In this document: in pieces, positions 19,890 to 27,587 of the stretch | Numbering within the stretch: position 1 is the first letter of the stretch | Layout: each line of letters begins with the position of its first letter | Source of the DNA: Desulfosporosinus metallidurans | GTDB lineage: Bacteria > Bacillota > Desulfitobacteriia > Desulfitobacteriales > Desulfitobacteriaceae | Reading direction: 5' to 3' | Length of the DNA stretch: 64,000 bases | Assembly (NCBI RefSeq): GCF_001936615.1 | Contig: NZ_MLBF01000017.1 | Span: forward strand, 1 to 64,000 | Notes under the pieces: model-generated | The model's database searches: none | What the model saw: only the letters and a program-made list of their open reading frames with translations | What the model was told of the DNA's origin: nothing | Made by a program: the position numbers and the translations under genes

Positions 19890-19918
19890 CATTGCTCAAA
19901 TTACTTAGAATCCTGTCT

Positions 19919-19947
19919 ATTATATAATTAGTTTTTAAAAAATACAA
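19919..19947 (-). promoter_or_regulatory. Sigma-A-type promoter of BMP operon
   Basis: TTGTAT (19947-19942) and a perfect TATAAT (19924-19919) with a 17-base spacer on the minus strand, directly upstream of the leader terminator. Confidence 0.65.
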
Positions 19948-19987
19948 TGATTTCTTTGGATACTACATTTTACCTCAAACAAAGGCA

Positions 19988-20024
19988 AACAAAGGGACAG
20001 GTTCCATGTTTCTCCCTCTGTTTC
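19988..20024. repeat. Dispersed GGGACAGGT repeat, copy 1
   Basis: Holds GGGACAGGTTCCATGTTTC followed by a second TGTTTC. Compare copies at 21929, 24161, 27238 and 63004. Confidence 0.6.
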
Positions 20025-20089
20025 ACTATACATAGTCGTCCAAAAATGCTCCTATCAGTTTATCTTCATCTTAATGTCCCAATGAACTC

Positions 20090-20647
20090 CTAACCCCTTA
20101 GTTCTTTGATTTTTGAAATTAACTTCTTATATAACTTATGCATATGAGGTTCAGTACTATAAACGTTTATTTCCTCAAGGGGAATCCATTGAACGCCACT
20201 ATTTTCATCCTCTTTTACAATAAGTAAGTCGTTATCATCAGCTTCAATTAAATAAGCAACTGATAAATGTAAATGTGGGGAAACGTATTTTCCCTTTTTT
20301 GCATGTCCTAACACTGTTAGTATGTCCAATGAGAAAATATCCGGGGTAATAGGGTGACTATTTATTACCCCAGTTTCCTCCTTCAATTCTTTCATGGCAA
20401 CCGCTAATAAGTCTTCTTCTCCATCAGCATGGCCTCCTATCCAGGACCAAGAATTATAAATATTATGATGTATCATTAACACTTTATCTTTTGCCCTATT
20501 AACTACGAATGCCGAGCTTGTGATATGAGCCACCTCATTATTCCTAGTTAAAACATCCCCGAATACCTTTGTACAATACAAAAATACTTCTTTATCTTTT
20601 TCTTCTTGCTCATTGTAAGGGGTATAGCTTTTTATTGACTCGAACAA
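20090..20647 (-). CDS. Nudix hydrolase
   Basis: A 185-residue protein with a Nudix box at about 73-97 ([18 protein letters not shown] then KEETG), where lysine replaces the usual arginine of RExxEE. Such enzymes cut nucleoside diphosphates linked to another group, and some relatives are isopentenyl-diphosphate isomerase-like or ADP-ribose hydrolases; the substrate is open. The C-terminal half has the usual beta strands and no membrane segment. The reading frame begins at TTG 20647 behind a weak AGAGAGA. A small XRE regulator lies upstream in the same direction. Confidence 0.85.
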   Translation of the reverse strand: MFESIKSYTPYNEQEEKDKEVFLYCTKVFGDVLTRNNEVAHITSSAFVVNRAKDKVLMIHHNIYNSWSWIGGHADGEEDLLAVAMKELKEETGVINSHPITPDIFSLDILTVLGHAKKGKYVSPHLHLSVAYLIEADDNDLLIVKEDENSGVQWIPLEEINVYSTEPHMHKLYKKLISKIKELRG

Positions 20648-20716
20648 ATGCTTATTATCTCTCTTTCGCGTTTATAATAACTGCACAACAAATATAACTG
20701 CCCTCCTACGACCAAA

Positions 20717-20869
20717 TCAGGGTGGGAGGGTATTGGCTGCTCGCTCTAACCATTTTCCCTCGCACACGGCACCTTTCTCATAAACATTTGTGGCGAGAAG
20801 TATTCCCTGATCTTTCCATAAAGTTTCAACCTCCTGTAATAATTGTAATACAGCAAGGTTCCTTGTCAA
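20717..20869 (-). CDS. Small ORF or gene remnant between XRE and Nudix genes
   Basis: An open frame of 50 codons (TTG 20869 to TGA 20717) encodes a plausible peptide starting LTRNLAVLQLLQEVETLW and containing LLATNVYEKGAVCEGKW. The frame is open upstream through the end of the XRE gene, in another phase, so it may be a decayed C-terminal extension. Alternatively the TTGACA (20869-20864) and TACAAT (20847-20842) pair, 16 bases apart, is a promoter, and AGGAGG (20835-20830) serves a 13-codon ORF at 20819-20778. I do not recognise the peptide. Confidence 0.3.
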   Translation of the reverse strand: MTRNLAVLQLLQEVETLWKDQGILLATNVYEKGAVCEGKWLERAANTLPP

Positions 20870-20898
20870 CAGATTTTGATCTTTAGAGTCTTTGTTGT

Positions 20899-21150
20899 TT
20901 AACTCTGGGATTTACTATGAGATAACTCTTCATTATTTGATAATCTTGGATCTAAAGCAAACTGTTCAATAGAGACATTTAATTCTTTTAACAGCCTAAT
21001 CCATTGGTTTGGAGTTCCTTTATATAATCCTCGCTCGATCCGAAAGAGATAATGCTTCTTCAAGCCTGTTTTTTGTTCCAATTCTTGCAGAGTTATTCCC
21101 CGATGTAACCGCCATTTTTTAAAGTTCCGACCAAAATGACTTTCATTCAT
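20899..21150 (-). CDS. Small XRE-family DNA-binding protein
   Basis: An 83-residue protein that is almost only a Cro/C1-type helix-turn-helix (about 10-64, RNFKKWRLHRGITLQELEQK and HYLFRIERGLYKGTP). It is likely a transcription repressor acting as a dimer. AAGGAGAC precedes the ATG. It is divergent from a second XRE gene at 21342, and TTCACAA/TTGTGAA half sites lie at its own promoter, which points to autoregulation. Its targets may include the neighbouring Nudix gene. Confidence 0.82.
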   Translation of the reverse strand: MNESHFGRNFKKWRLHRGITLQELEQKTGLKKHYLFRIERGLYKGTPNQWIRLLKELNVSIEQFALDPRLSNNEELSHSKSQS

Positions 21151-21184
21151 TTCCCTTGTCTCCTTTACCTACCAGTTGACCTAA

Positions 21185-21229
21185 TTCACAATATTAATCA
21201 TTATAGCATCAATTGTCCTATCTTGTGAA
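21185..21229 (-). promoter_or_regulatory. XRE-gene promoter flanked by inverted TTCACAA half sites
   Basis: On the minus strand TTCACA (21229-21224) and TATAAT (21205-21200) are 18 bases apart. The -35 overlaps one arm of an inverted repeat, TTGTGAA at 21223-21229; the other arm, TTCACAA, is at 21185-21191 near the start of transcription. This layout suits an autorepressor. Confidence 0.45.
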
Positions 21230-21341
21230 CCATAAAGGGTTTTATTTCTAAAAAAAAGAACAACACTCTATAATCATTTTTTAGCAAGTTATTATGAACC
21301 TTGGAATAAATGGCAAGTATCTAAGAAAGGAGGGTAAGCCT

Positions 21342-21758
21342 ATGCCAGAACTCGGAAAAAGGCTTAAAGAAATTCGGCTAACTAAAGGTCTCAGTGCTAA
21401 GGAATTATCTCATCGGTCCGGGATAGCTCGTAGTCTTATCAGCCAATTAGAGACCGGAAAGCGCCAATCCACAGGCATTGATACCATTTGTCGTTTAGCA
21501 CTGGCCCTTGAGGTTTCCCCTACCGTCTTTCTTGGCAGCGAATCTATTCAAGCACCGACATCAAACTACGGATGTTCCAAAAACTCTCACTATAATGAGG
21601 ACCTATTTCCATTTATGGTTAAGGAAGAAAATCAACCCTTCCTACGTCTGGCTCAAAAAGCGGAAAAAGCCGGTCTCTCACCAGATCTTCTGGAAGAACT
21701 ACTAGATATTATCGTTAAACTTCGTTCAGCGCCCCCTTGTCCTAAAGACTCGAACTAA
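21342..21758 (+). CDS. XRE-family regulator (SinR-like HTH)
   Basis: Start at ATG 21342, eight bases after AAAGGAGGG; the in-frame ATG at 21294 lacks a site. The 138-residue protein has an N-terminal helix-turn-helix (LGKRLKEIRLTKGLSAKELS and SLISQLETGKRQSTGIDTIC, about 3-60) and a C-terminal helical part that may dimerise. The target is unknown. TATAAT at 21269-21274 may be its -10 box. It faces away from the other XRE gene. Confidence 0.85.
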   Translation: MPELGKRLKEIRLTKGLSAKELSHRSGIARSLISQLETGKRQSTGIDTICRLALALEVSPTVFLGSESIQAPTSNYGCSKNSHYNEDLFPFMVKEENQPFLRLAQKAEKAGLSPDLLEELLDIIVKLRSAPPCPKDSN

Positions 21759-21816
21759 ATAGGCAATAGCAAAGGAACTTGGTAATATATTAAGCAATAG
21801 GAAAAGGTGGTAATCT

Positions 21817-21924
21817 ATGCCGGGTGATAAACTTATGGCTTTACCCCAAGAACTCTTAATCCTAGGTGCGGCAGTGAAGACCGGCCGGCAAATCGTTACC
21901 GCGGTGTGCACCTGCCCTGCCTAA
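21817..21924 (+). CDS. Possible 35-residue small protein
   Basis: ATG 21817 follows AAAAGGTGG and opens a short frame that begins MPGDKLMALPQELLILGAAV and ends with two cysteines (VCTCPA). It is downstream of the XRE gene in the same direction. I know no family for it; it could be a genuine small protein or a chance frame. Confidence 0.3.
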   Translation: MPGDKLMALPQELLILGAAVKTGRQIVTAVCTCPA

Positions 21925-21928
21925 TAGA

Positions 21929-21983
21929 GAAACAGAGGGGTGGGGAAACAGTGGGACAGGTACGTTGTTTCACTGTTTCCCTG
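21929..21983. repeat. Dispersed GGGACAGGT repeat, copy 2
   Basis: Contains GGGACAGGTACGTTGTTTC within a set of GTTTC/GAAAC words. It lies at the 3' end of the helicase gene. Confidence 0.6.
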
Positions 21984-21987
21984 ATAC

Positions 21988-24132
21988 TTAAACAGCCCAA
22001 ATCAATTTCTGCTTTTCACAGATGTCTTTCAAGAAGGAACGCTGTGAACCGTTCTTGAAGTGAACCATAATCACATTCCCATCTACTTTGACGATGACTC
22101 CCTCTCCAAAGGCTTTATGTTGTACTACTAACCCTGCGACCAAATCGCTCTGGAGGGTTGACGCTTCCTTGAGGATAATTTCTTGAGGATCTTTTCCAGC
22201 CAACACAAGGGAAACCTCGCGAACAAAACGAGACGCTTTAACGCGCTTATGATGATGATAATCCATAGAGCAGAGGATCAAATGTCGTTTGGCCCTGGTC
22301 ATCCCCACATAGAAGAGACGTCTTTCCTCTTCGAGTAATTCTTTCTGCCCACTTTGTTCGGCCTTGATCGTCTCTCTCTCGGGAATAATCCCTTCGACGA
22401 GATCAATTAAAAAGACCTCTTCCCATTCTAAACCCTTGGCCGAATGGATCGTTGTAAGGGTCACAGCATTACTTTGCTTATTCTTATAAGAAGACTTCAT
22501 CTGCTCTTCCAGCTTCGTTAAGCGATTAGCGAACTCCACGATCGTAGGTTCTTTCTGAGCAATGGATATTAAAACATCTAAGAGGCCCCCGATATACTCT
22601 TCAGAAAAACCTAACGCCTCACAAATTCGTTTCACTGCTCTATCATACTCTAACTGGTTTCGGATAAAACGAATGGCTTGGGCAGGCGGAAGAGTATTAA
22701 GGACCTTAAATTGCTTTCTTAGTTCTAAATACTCACTTCTGCGCTTGGACGTAACCCCTGGCTGTTCAGCTAGAATTTCAAAAATGGAACGATCAATTGG
22801 CATTTGCTTGAGATCATCGAGCTGTTGCTTTCTCAAATGACAACTTAGCTTGGACCATATTCGCTCGAAGATAGGCAAGCTTTTATCACTAAAAGAGAAG
22901 CGTAGGAAATTTAGAATATCGTTAATCGCCCAGTGGGAGAAAAACCTCTGTTTTCCGACCTCTCTCATATAAAAGGGAATCCCTGCTCTATTGAACTCAT
23001 CGGCTAAACAAATTGCAGATAGATTATTCCGGTAAAGCACTCCAACGTTCGATAGATCCTTTTGCTTCTTAAGGTTCTGGATTATAAACTGATATTGCTC
23101 ACTCATTCCTTTGAATTGACCGATCTGAAGCACATCCCCTTTAGGATTCTTCGTAAACATCTCTTTATCAAAACGTAGCGTATTGGAACGGATGAACCTA
23201 CAGGACACCTCAACGATTTGTGGAGTCGAGCGAAAGTTTTGCTCCATGCGAAGAATTTGCGCTCCAGGGTAAGTCTGCTCAAACTCCAAGAGATACTTTG
23301 GCTCAGCCGCTCGAAACCCAAAAATACTCTGGTCATCATCCCCAACCACAAAAATATTGCCTTTGGGTTTTACAACGATTTCTATGATTTTGTGCTGTAA
23401 AAGAGACGTGTCTTGGCTCTCATCGGTAAGAATATAGGCAAAGCGCTTTTGATAAGCCTCCAGACACTTAGGGTTTTCTCTTAACTCCTGAAACGCGATG
23501 GACAGCATATCGTCGTAATCAATAAGCCGCGGTTGGCTGTTTCGCTTATAGTCCTCATAGTCGTAATAAATTAAAGGAAAGTTCTTAATATCGAGATTAG
23601 TAACCTCTCCGGGCTTGCTTAATGTATTTTTTACATAGCAAATGGTATTCTGCAACCCCTCTAATTGCTCATCTGTAATGGTTGAAGGATTGTACTTTTC
23701 ATAAATTTTGCGAAGAACCCCCGTCTTGCTTTCAGCGCCTCTTTGTTCTTCAATAATCTCGAATCGAGTACCGCTTTGACGAAAAGCGGACCGAACCACC
23801 TCATAGGCAAAACTGTGGATGGTTGAAAATTGGATTTCGCCACTAGCTTTGGATAGCCCACTTGCATTGTCTCCAAAGTTTTTAATTAATCGCTCCCGCA
23901 TTTCCTTGGCCGCTGCCCGCCCGAACGTAAGACAAAGAATCGTTCGAGGGTCTACTTTCTTTACAAGAATCAAGTAAGCTAAGCGAACAGTTAGAACTGT
24001 CGTCTTACCAGCGCCTGGAACAGCTAACAGCAAAAGTGGGCCCTGATCATGGATAACGGCCCTTTTTTGCTGTTCTGTTAAATTAAAGCCTCTAGCTTTA
24101 ATCTCTTCGAAAAATTCCTTCTCGTTTAACAA
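21988..24132 (-). CDS. UvrD/PcrA-type superfamily 1 DNA helicase
   Basis: A 714-residue ATP-dependent 3'-5' helicase. Motifs in order: Q-motif region NLTEQQKRAV, Walker A AVPGAGKTT (about 39-47), Ia, Walker B/II LTDESQDTS, motif III VGDDDQSIFGFRAAEP, motif IV QNFRSTPQI, motif V TIHSAKGLEWEEVFL and VI YVGMTRAKRHLIL. The C-terminal tail (HKAFGEGVIVKVDGNVIMVHF) is the PcrA-type tudor-like segment that contacts RNA polymerase in relatives. It is somewhat shorter than chromosomal PcrA, so it may be an additional UvrD-like helicase. Start TTG 24132, eight bases after GTGGGAG. Dispersed repeats flank both ends. Confidence 0.92.
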   Translation of the reverse strand: MLNEKEFFEEIKARGFNLTEQQKRAVIHDQGPLLLLAVPGAGKTTVLTVRLAYLILVKKVDPRTILCLTFGRAAAKEMRERLIKNFGDNASGLSKASGEIQFSTIHSFAYEVVRSAFRQSGTRFEIIEEQRGAESKTGVLRKIYEKYNPSTITDEQLEGLQNTICYVKNTLSKPGEVTNLDIKNFPLIYYDYEDYKRNSQPRLIDYDDMLSIAFQELRENPKCLEAYQKRFAYILTDESQDTSLLQHKIIEIVVKPKGNIFVVGDDDQSIFGFRAAEPKYLLEFEQTYPGAQILRMEQNFRSTPQIVEVSCRFIRSNTLRFDKEMFTKNPKGDVLQIGQFKGMSEQYQFIIQNLKKQKDLSNVGVLYRNNLSAICLADEFNRAGIPFYMREVGKQRFFSHWAINDILNFLRFSFSDKSLPIFERIWSKLSCHLRKQQLDDLKQMPIDRSIFEILAEQPGVTSKRRSEYLELRKQFKVLNTLPPAQAIRFIRNQLEYDRAVKRICEALGFSEEYIGGLLDVLISIAQKEPTIVEFANRLTKLEEQMKSSYKNKQSNAVTLTTIHSAKGLEWEEVFLIDLVEGIIPERETIKAEQSGQKELLEEERRLFYVGMTRAKRHLILCSMDYHHHKRVKASRFVREVSLVLAGKDPQEIILKEASTLQSDLVAGLVVQHKAFGEGVIVKVDGNVIMVHFKNGSQRSFLKDICEKQKLIWAV

Positions 24133-24160
24133 AATAAATCTCCCACTTTGTAAGTCTCAG

Positions 24161-24223
24161 CAAACAGAGGGACAGGTACGTTGTTTCCGTTCATGGAAAC
24201 AACGTACCTGTCCCCTTGTTTCC
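24161..24223. repeat. Dispersed GGGACAGGT repeat, copy 3 (full inverted pair)
   Basis: GGGACAGGTACGTTGTTTCC (24169-24188) and its exact reverse complement (24195-24214) enclose a six-base loop, giving a perfect 20-bp stem. It is the most complete copy and could also act as a transcription terminator between the two minus-strand genes. Confidence 0.75.
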
Positions 24224-24466
24224 TTAAACCCTTCCTTCTTTCTGACGAATCCTTTCAGGTTGTATATCAATAACTTCGCATGAAGAAAACCCTTTTGGCC
24301 ACACCTTGAAGTGTCTTGTTCTTTTTTTAGACAAGTAATAACGGTAAATTCCAAATAAGCTCGCTATCGCTGCTCCCACTAAAACAATCCCAAGAGTAAA
24401 CGTTATCGTCGTAACAATGACGAATAGAATTGCGAGGAACCATAGAACTTTATAGAATTTCGACAT
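24224..24466 (-). CDS. Small membrane protein of unknown function
   Basis: Start at ATG 24466, six bases after AGGAGG; the frame's GTG at 24481 lies upstream of this site. The 80-residue product has a long hydrophobic stretch (about 7-42), enough for one or two membrane segments, then a basic YYLSKKR cluster and a charged tail. I do not recognise a family. It is a single gene; the repeat with a 20-bp stem begins right after its stop. Confidence 0.6.
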   Translation of the reverse strand: MSKFYKVLWFLAILFVIVTTITFTLGIVLVGAAIASLFGIYRYYLSKKRTRHFKVWPKGFSSCEVIDIQPERIRQKEGRV

Positions 24467-24576
24467 GAAAGTCCTCCTCACTCAGTAGCTTGATGCCGCA
24501 TCCAGCATACTGAATTAATATCTGTCCTAGTCCATTATATCATACCTAAAGGAACCATCACCACATTCTATTGCTC

Positions 24577-25323
24577 TCAGTGCAAGTGACCGTTTGCTAA
24601 TTCTGCAATACGTTGATTGGCATTGTCCTTAAAGAGACCGCCATGATAGCAAATGACTGTTTCAATATCATATTTTGCCAACATTTTTAAAGAATTTATA
24701 CTTAAGTCCCTATCAAAATTTGTAGATTGTGGGGCTTGAACAAGTTCTCCGCCATCGAGCTGCAGTGCATCTCCAGCAATAAGTATCTTACACTGCTTAT
24801 GATACAGGCAAATATGCCCTGGCGTGTGGCCTGGCGTGTAAATGACCGTGATTCCGCCACAATACGGCAATTCTTCGCCATCAGTTAACGTTTTATCCAC
24901 CTTGGCTTGATTGTTTTCATAAAAGGCTTTGAGTTTTTCATACAGTGCTTTCAAATCATTAGGTAATGAGTTCAGATTTGCTTCGAGTTGAGCTACCTTA
25001 ACCGGGAGTTTCTCACCCTGAATATATGCGTTTTCTTCTTGATGGGAAAGTACTTTGACGCTATTAGGCAACTCTTTTAGAATAGTCGAAAGGCTCCCAA
25101 CATGGTCAATATCCTGGTGAGTAAGGATCACCAGGTTTAGTTTATCAAATGACACGCCTACATTCTCAATGGCCTCGCGAATTTGGGGTAGTTGTCCCGG
25201 AAATCCTGTATCAATCAAAATTACTGTATCATTATCCCAAATCAGCGTTGGATTAATAACACTCGACGTACCCATTATATTTGCCGATATTTCAAGCATA
25301 TAAATTCCATTAGCTATTTTCAT
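24577..25323 (-). CDS. MBL-fold metallo-hydrolase
   Basis: Start at ATG 25323 (MKIANGIYML); the longer frame from 25353 lacks a ribosome binding site. The 248-residue protein has the metallo-beta-lactamase fold with a metal motif THQDIDHVG (glutamine replacing the first histidine's partner in HxHxDH), GHTPGHICLYH as the second histidine motif and AGDALQ as the aspartate. It resembles the YqjP/glyoxalase II-like cytosolic hydrolases; the substrate is unknown. Upstream on the same strand is a large hairpin and the IS110 element, so any promoter must lie in the 25.33-25.45 kb gap. Confidence 0.88.
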   Translation of the reverse strand: MKIANGIYMLEISANIMGTSSVINPTLIWDNDTVILIDTGFPGQLPQIREAIENVGVSFDKLNLVILTHQDIDHVGSLSTILKELPNSVKVLSHQEENAYIQGEKLPVKVAQLEANLNSLPNDLKALYEKLKAFYENNQAKVDKTLTDGEELPYCGGITVIYTPGHTPGHICLYHKQCKILIAGDALQLDGGELVQAPQSTNFDRDLSINSLKMLAKYDIETVICYHGGLFKDNANQRIAELANGHLH

Positions 25324-25346
25324 TTTTATACCCATTCCTTTCGCTT

Positions 25347-25396
25347 CGCTCAAGGCACAAAACGTAATGAAATACGTTGGCTTTGAGCGGTTTTTT
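25347..25396 (+). terminator. Extended hairpin with T-run upstream of MBL gene
   Basis: CGCTCAAGGC (25347-25356) pairs with GCTTTGAGCG (25380-25389), and inside it AACGTA (25361-25366) pairs with TACGTT (25373-25378). Six T follow on the plus strand. No plus-strand gene precedes it, so it may be a structured leader on the minus strand or the edge of the inserted element. Confidence 0.5.
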
Positions 25397-25419
25397 ATTT
25401 AATCTTATAGCCATAGGGG

Positions 25420-25627
25420 TAGCAGTTAACTACAAATCACGTGGAGGTGAGTGGGCTGCTCCAACGATGGAGTAACCGCATTTTTATATGTGTAGATTGC
25501 CTTTCCAAGCACAAATAAGTGTGACTTCAAGCACGCAGACTTATCTTTGTTTAAACAGTACTCGTTTATTGCTGGGCAGTCAGTCAATGTTGTCTATCCC
25601 TATCATTCTGTGAAAGGAGTTATCTCT
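25420..25627 (+). ncRNA. Candidate bridge (seeker) RNA region of IS110 element
   Basis: The 200 bp before the transposase start has no gene and contains small nested stems: GTAG...CTAC near 25420-25434 and CTCCAACGATGGAG (25460-25473). IS110-family elements encode a bridge RNA in a non-coding end, for the IS110 subgroup upstream of the transposase. The assignment is inference from position; I did not fold the region. Confidence 0.3.
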
Positions 25628-26848
25628 ATGGCTTTAAAAATTGTCTATCCCATCTGCTGTGGAATCGATGTCCACAAAACCTTTGTTGTTGCCTGCATTG
25701 CTTCTACCAACAAAGGGGTGACGACCTACAAATGCCATCGCTTTTCTACCTATACGAAAGGTCTTAGAGAGCTGTCACAATGGCTTTGTGAACATGACTG
25801 CAAAGATGTCTGCATGGAATCTACTGGTAAATACTGGATTCCTGCAAGATCACGCTGGCACATCCGAAATATGTCAAAGCGATCCGCGGTAAAAAGACGG
25901 ACAAAAAGGATGCGCAATGGATTGCCGATTTATTCAAGCATGACCTAGTAGCTGGAAGCTTTATGCCCCCACTTGCTATCAGACAACTTCGTGACCTGAT
26001 GCGTTATCGTTTTAAACTGACCAACTTTAGGTCAAGTGAAAAGAACCGTCTTCAAAACTGTTTAACTGTAACTAACATTCAACTTGGAAATGTGGTTTCA
26101 GATACCTTCGGCAAAAGCTCCATGAACATCATTGACAAGATCTTGGCCAATCCCTTGGACACTTCGTTTGACATCGAACCTCTTATCCATGGCTCCATGA
26201 AGGATAAGCTTCCTGAACTGGAACTCGCCATTGAGGGGTTTATTGCACCCGAACAGGCTGCTAAATTAAAGGTGATCAAACAGCACTATGAAGACCTGGA
26301 ATCCCGCAAAGCGGATCTGGAACATATCATTCTTTCCCTTGCCAAGCCTTACTCAGAAGAAATCAACTTGATCCTAACTGTTCCGTCCTTTAAAAACATC
26401 TTTTCCGCCATTGCCGTGGTTTCGGAAATCGGTGTGAACATGGACGTGTTTCCGACAGCTAAGCATTGTTGTTCCTGGGGCGGGGCTTACTCCCACGAAT
26501 AATGAGAGTGCTGGCAAGAAAAAATCAGTAAGGATTTCAAGAGCGGGCTGTTACATCAAGCCACTTTTGGTACAATGTGCTACCGCTATAGTCAAAAGTG
26601 AAAAGCATCCTGAAATCCGAAACCGCTACTTAAAACTTAAAAAACGTCGAGGTCACAAACGGACAATTATTGCTATTGCGCGAATGCTATTAACGGTCAT
26701 CTATAACATCTTGAAGAAGAAAGAGCCATATAACGCCGAATTGTACAAAAAATCTGATATTCCTCTAGTAAGCCGTGAAATCACGGTAGAACAAGCGATT
26801 TTATTGGCGAAGGCACAAGGTTACCGTATTATGCCGTCTGTTACTTAA
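25628..26848 (+). pseudogene. IS110-family transposase, frameshifted
   Basis: Start ATG 25628 behind GAAAGGAG. The N-terminal RuvC-like DEDD domain reads ICCGIDVHKTFVVACI, CMESTGKYW and, in another frame, GKKTDKKDAQWIADLFKHD. A small deletion near 25845 (after WIP) breaks the first frame. An extra G near 26478 (TGGGGCGGGG instead of TGGGCGGGG) breaks the C-terminal Transposase_20 domain, which resumes as NNESAGKKKSVRISRAG and ends at 26848. With two lesions the product is not functional, although the rest is well conserved, so the insertion is fairly recent. Confidence 0.9.
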
Positions 26849-27273
26849 CCGCCCTTCCTCAACCCACATTTTTCCATAATGTCATCATTAAGATGGCTTG
26901 TTTGCTATGCCTTTTTACTTTGCTGGTCACATTTACTATCAATTTCAGACTTTCTCCTTTATAAACAGGGTTCAGAGTCTTTTACAGTGACTCTGAGCCT
27001 TTCTGTGCATTATATACCAGCTACCCTATCGACTTAATCTTACATAATATTATCGTGCTTACTCAGATAAATTGATCTGGTTATGCTCAGAAACCCTGAA
27101 GATGTCCTTTCCAGTTTTTCCTAAGACACTATTTTTGATGCTAAGATCAATTTTGAAAACTTTAACCGGAATATTCGAATTACCCAGATAAACATTCAAT
27201 AATTCGCGACTGTGCATCAGTTTGGCTACAGATAAATGAAACAATGTACCTGTCCCCTTGTTTCCGTAATTTC
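26849..27273. other. IS110 right flank and gap before hgcB
   Basis: No convincing gene. It holds the presumed right end of the IS110 element, a strong hairpin at 26969-26999 (GGTTCAGAGTC/GACTCTGAGCC) followed by TTTCT, and a minus-strand open frame (27280-27059, ending in FRVSEHNQINLSE) that begins inside the dispersed repeat and has no ribosome binding site. That frame may be the tail of a lost gene. Confidence 0.5.
27238..27266. repeat. Dispersed GGGACAGGT repeat, copy 4
   Basis: On the minus strand: GGAAACAAGGGGACAGGT then ACATTGTTTC. It lies 8 bp past the hgcB stop. Confidence 0.65.
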
Positions 27274-27573
27274 CTAGCAACAGCTGCCTCCGCCACCATC
27301 CGAACAGTCGCAGCTCGGTTCAGTTCCAGTCAGCCAGCCCATAATGATAGCGTATGCACAACCCACACCCGGTTTAACTTCTATTGCGTTAAACGGACAG
27401 TTTTTGACGCATGCACCGCACTCCATACAACGATCTATATCAACAATGATTGATTTTCTGTCTTCTATTAGAAATACATTATGCGGGCAAACCTCAATAC
27501 ATCTTCCACAGCCCGTACATTGATCTGACTTCAGTTTCAAAGTAGAAACATTTTTCAAGTATCGATTCTTCAT
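27274..27573 (-). CDS. hgcB: Mercury methylation ferredoxin HgcB
   Basis: A 99-residue protein with two [4Fe-4S] ferredoxin motifs, CTGCGRCIEVCP (C19, C22, C25, C29) and CMECGACVKNCP (C49, C52, C55, C59), the second carrying the CMECGA sequence typical of HgcB. It also has the extra conserved cysteine (C72 in KPGVGCAYA) and the vicinal cysteine pair at the C-terminus (SCC). HgcB reduces the corrinoid of HgcA and its tail cysteines are thought to bind mercury. ATG 27573 is nine bases after AAAGGAG, which begins inside the hgcA stop; the 9-bp-longer frame from TTG is less likely. The gene directly follows hgcA with a 14-bp gap, so they are one operon. Confidence 0.93.
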   Translation of the reverse strand: MKNRYLKNVSTLKLKSDQCTGCGRCIEVCPHNVFLIEDRKSIIVDIDRCMECGACVKNCPFNAIEVKPGVGCAYAIIMGWLTGTEPSCDCSDGGGGSCC

Positions 27574-27587
27574 AAATAACAACTCCT

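Noticed and set aside
19810..19950. Purine riboswitch before the BMP operon
   Set aside because: The conserved loop and junction words of the purine aptamer are not present and only about 25 bases separate start and terminator.
27059..27280. 73-residue minus-strand frame after hgcB
   Set aside because: It starts within the dispersed repeat and has no ribosome binding site; at most a leftover gene end.
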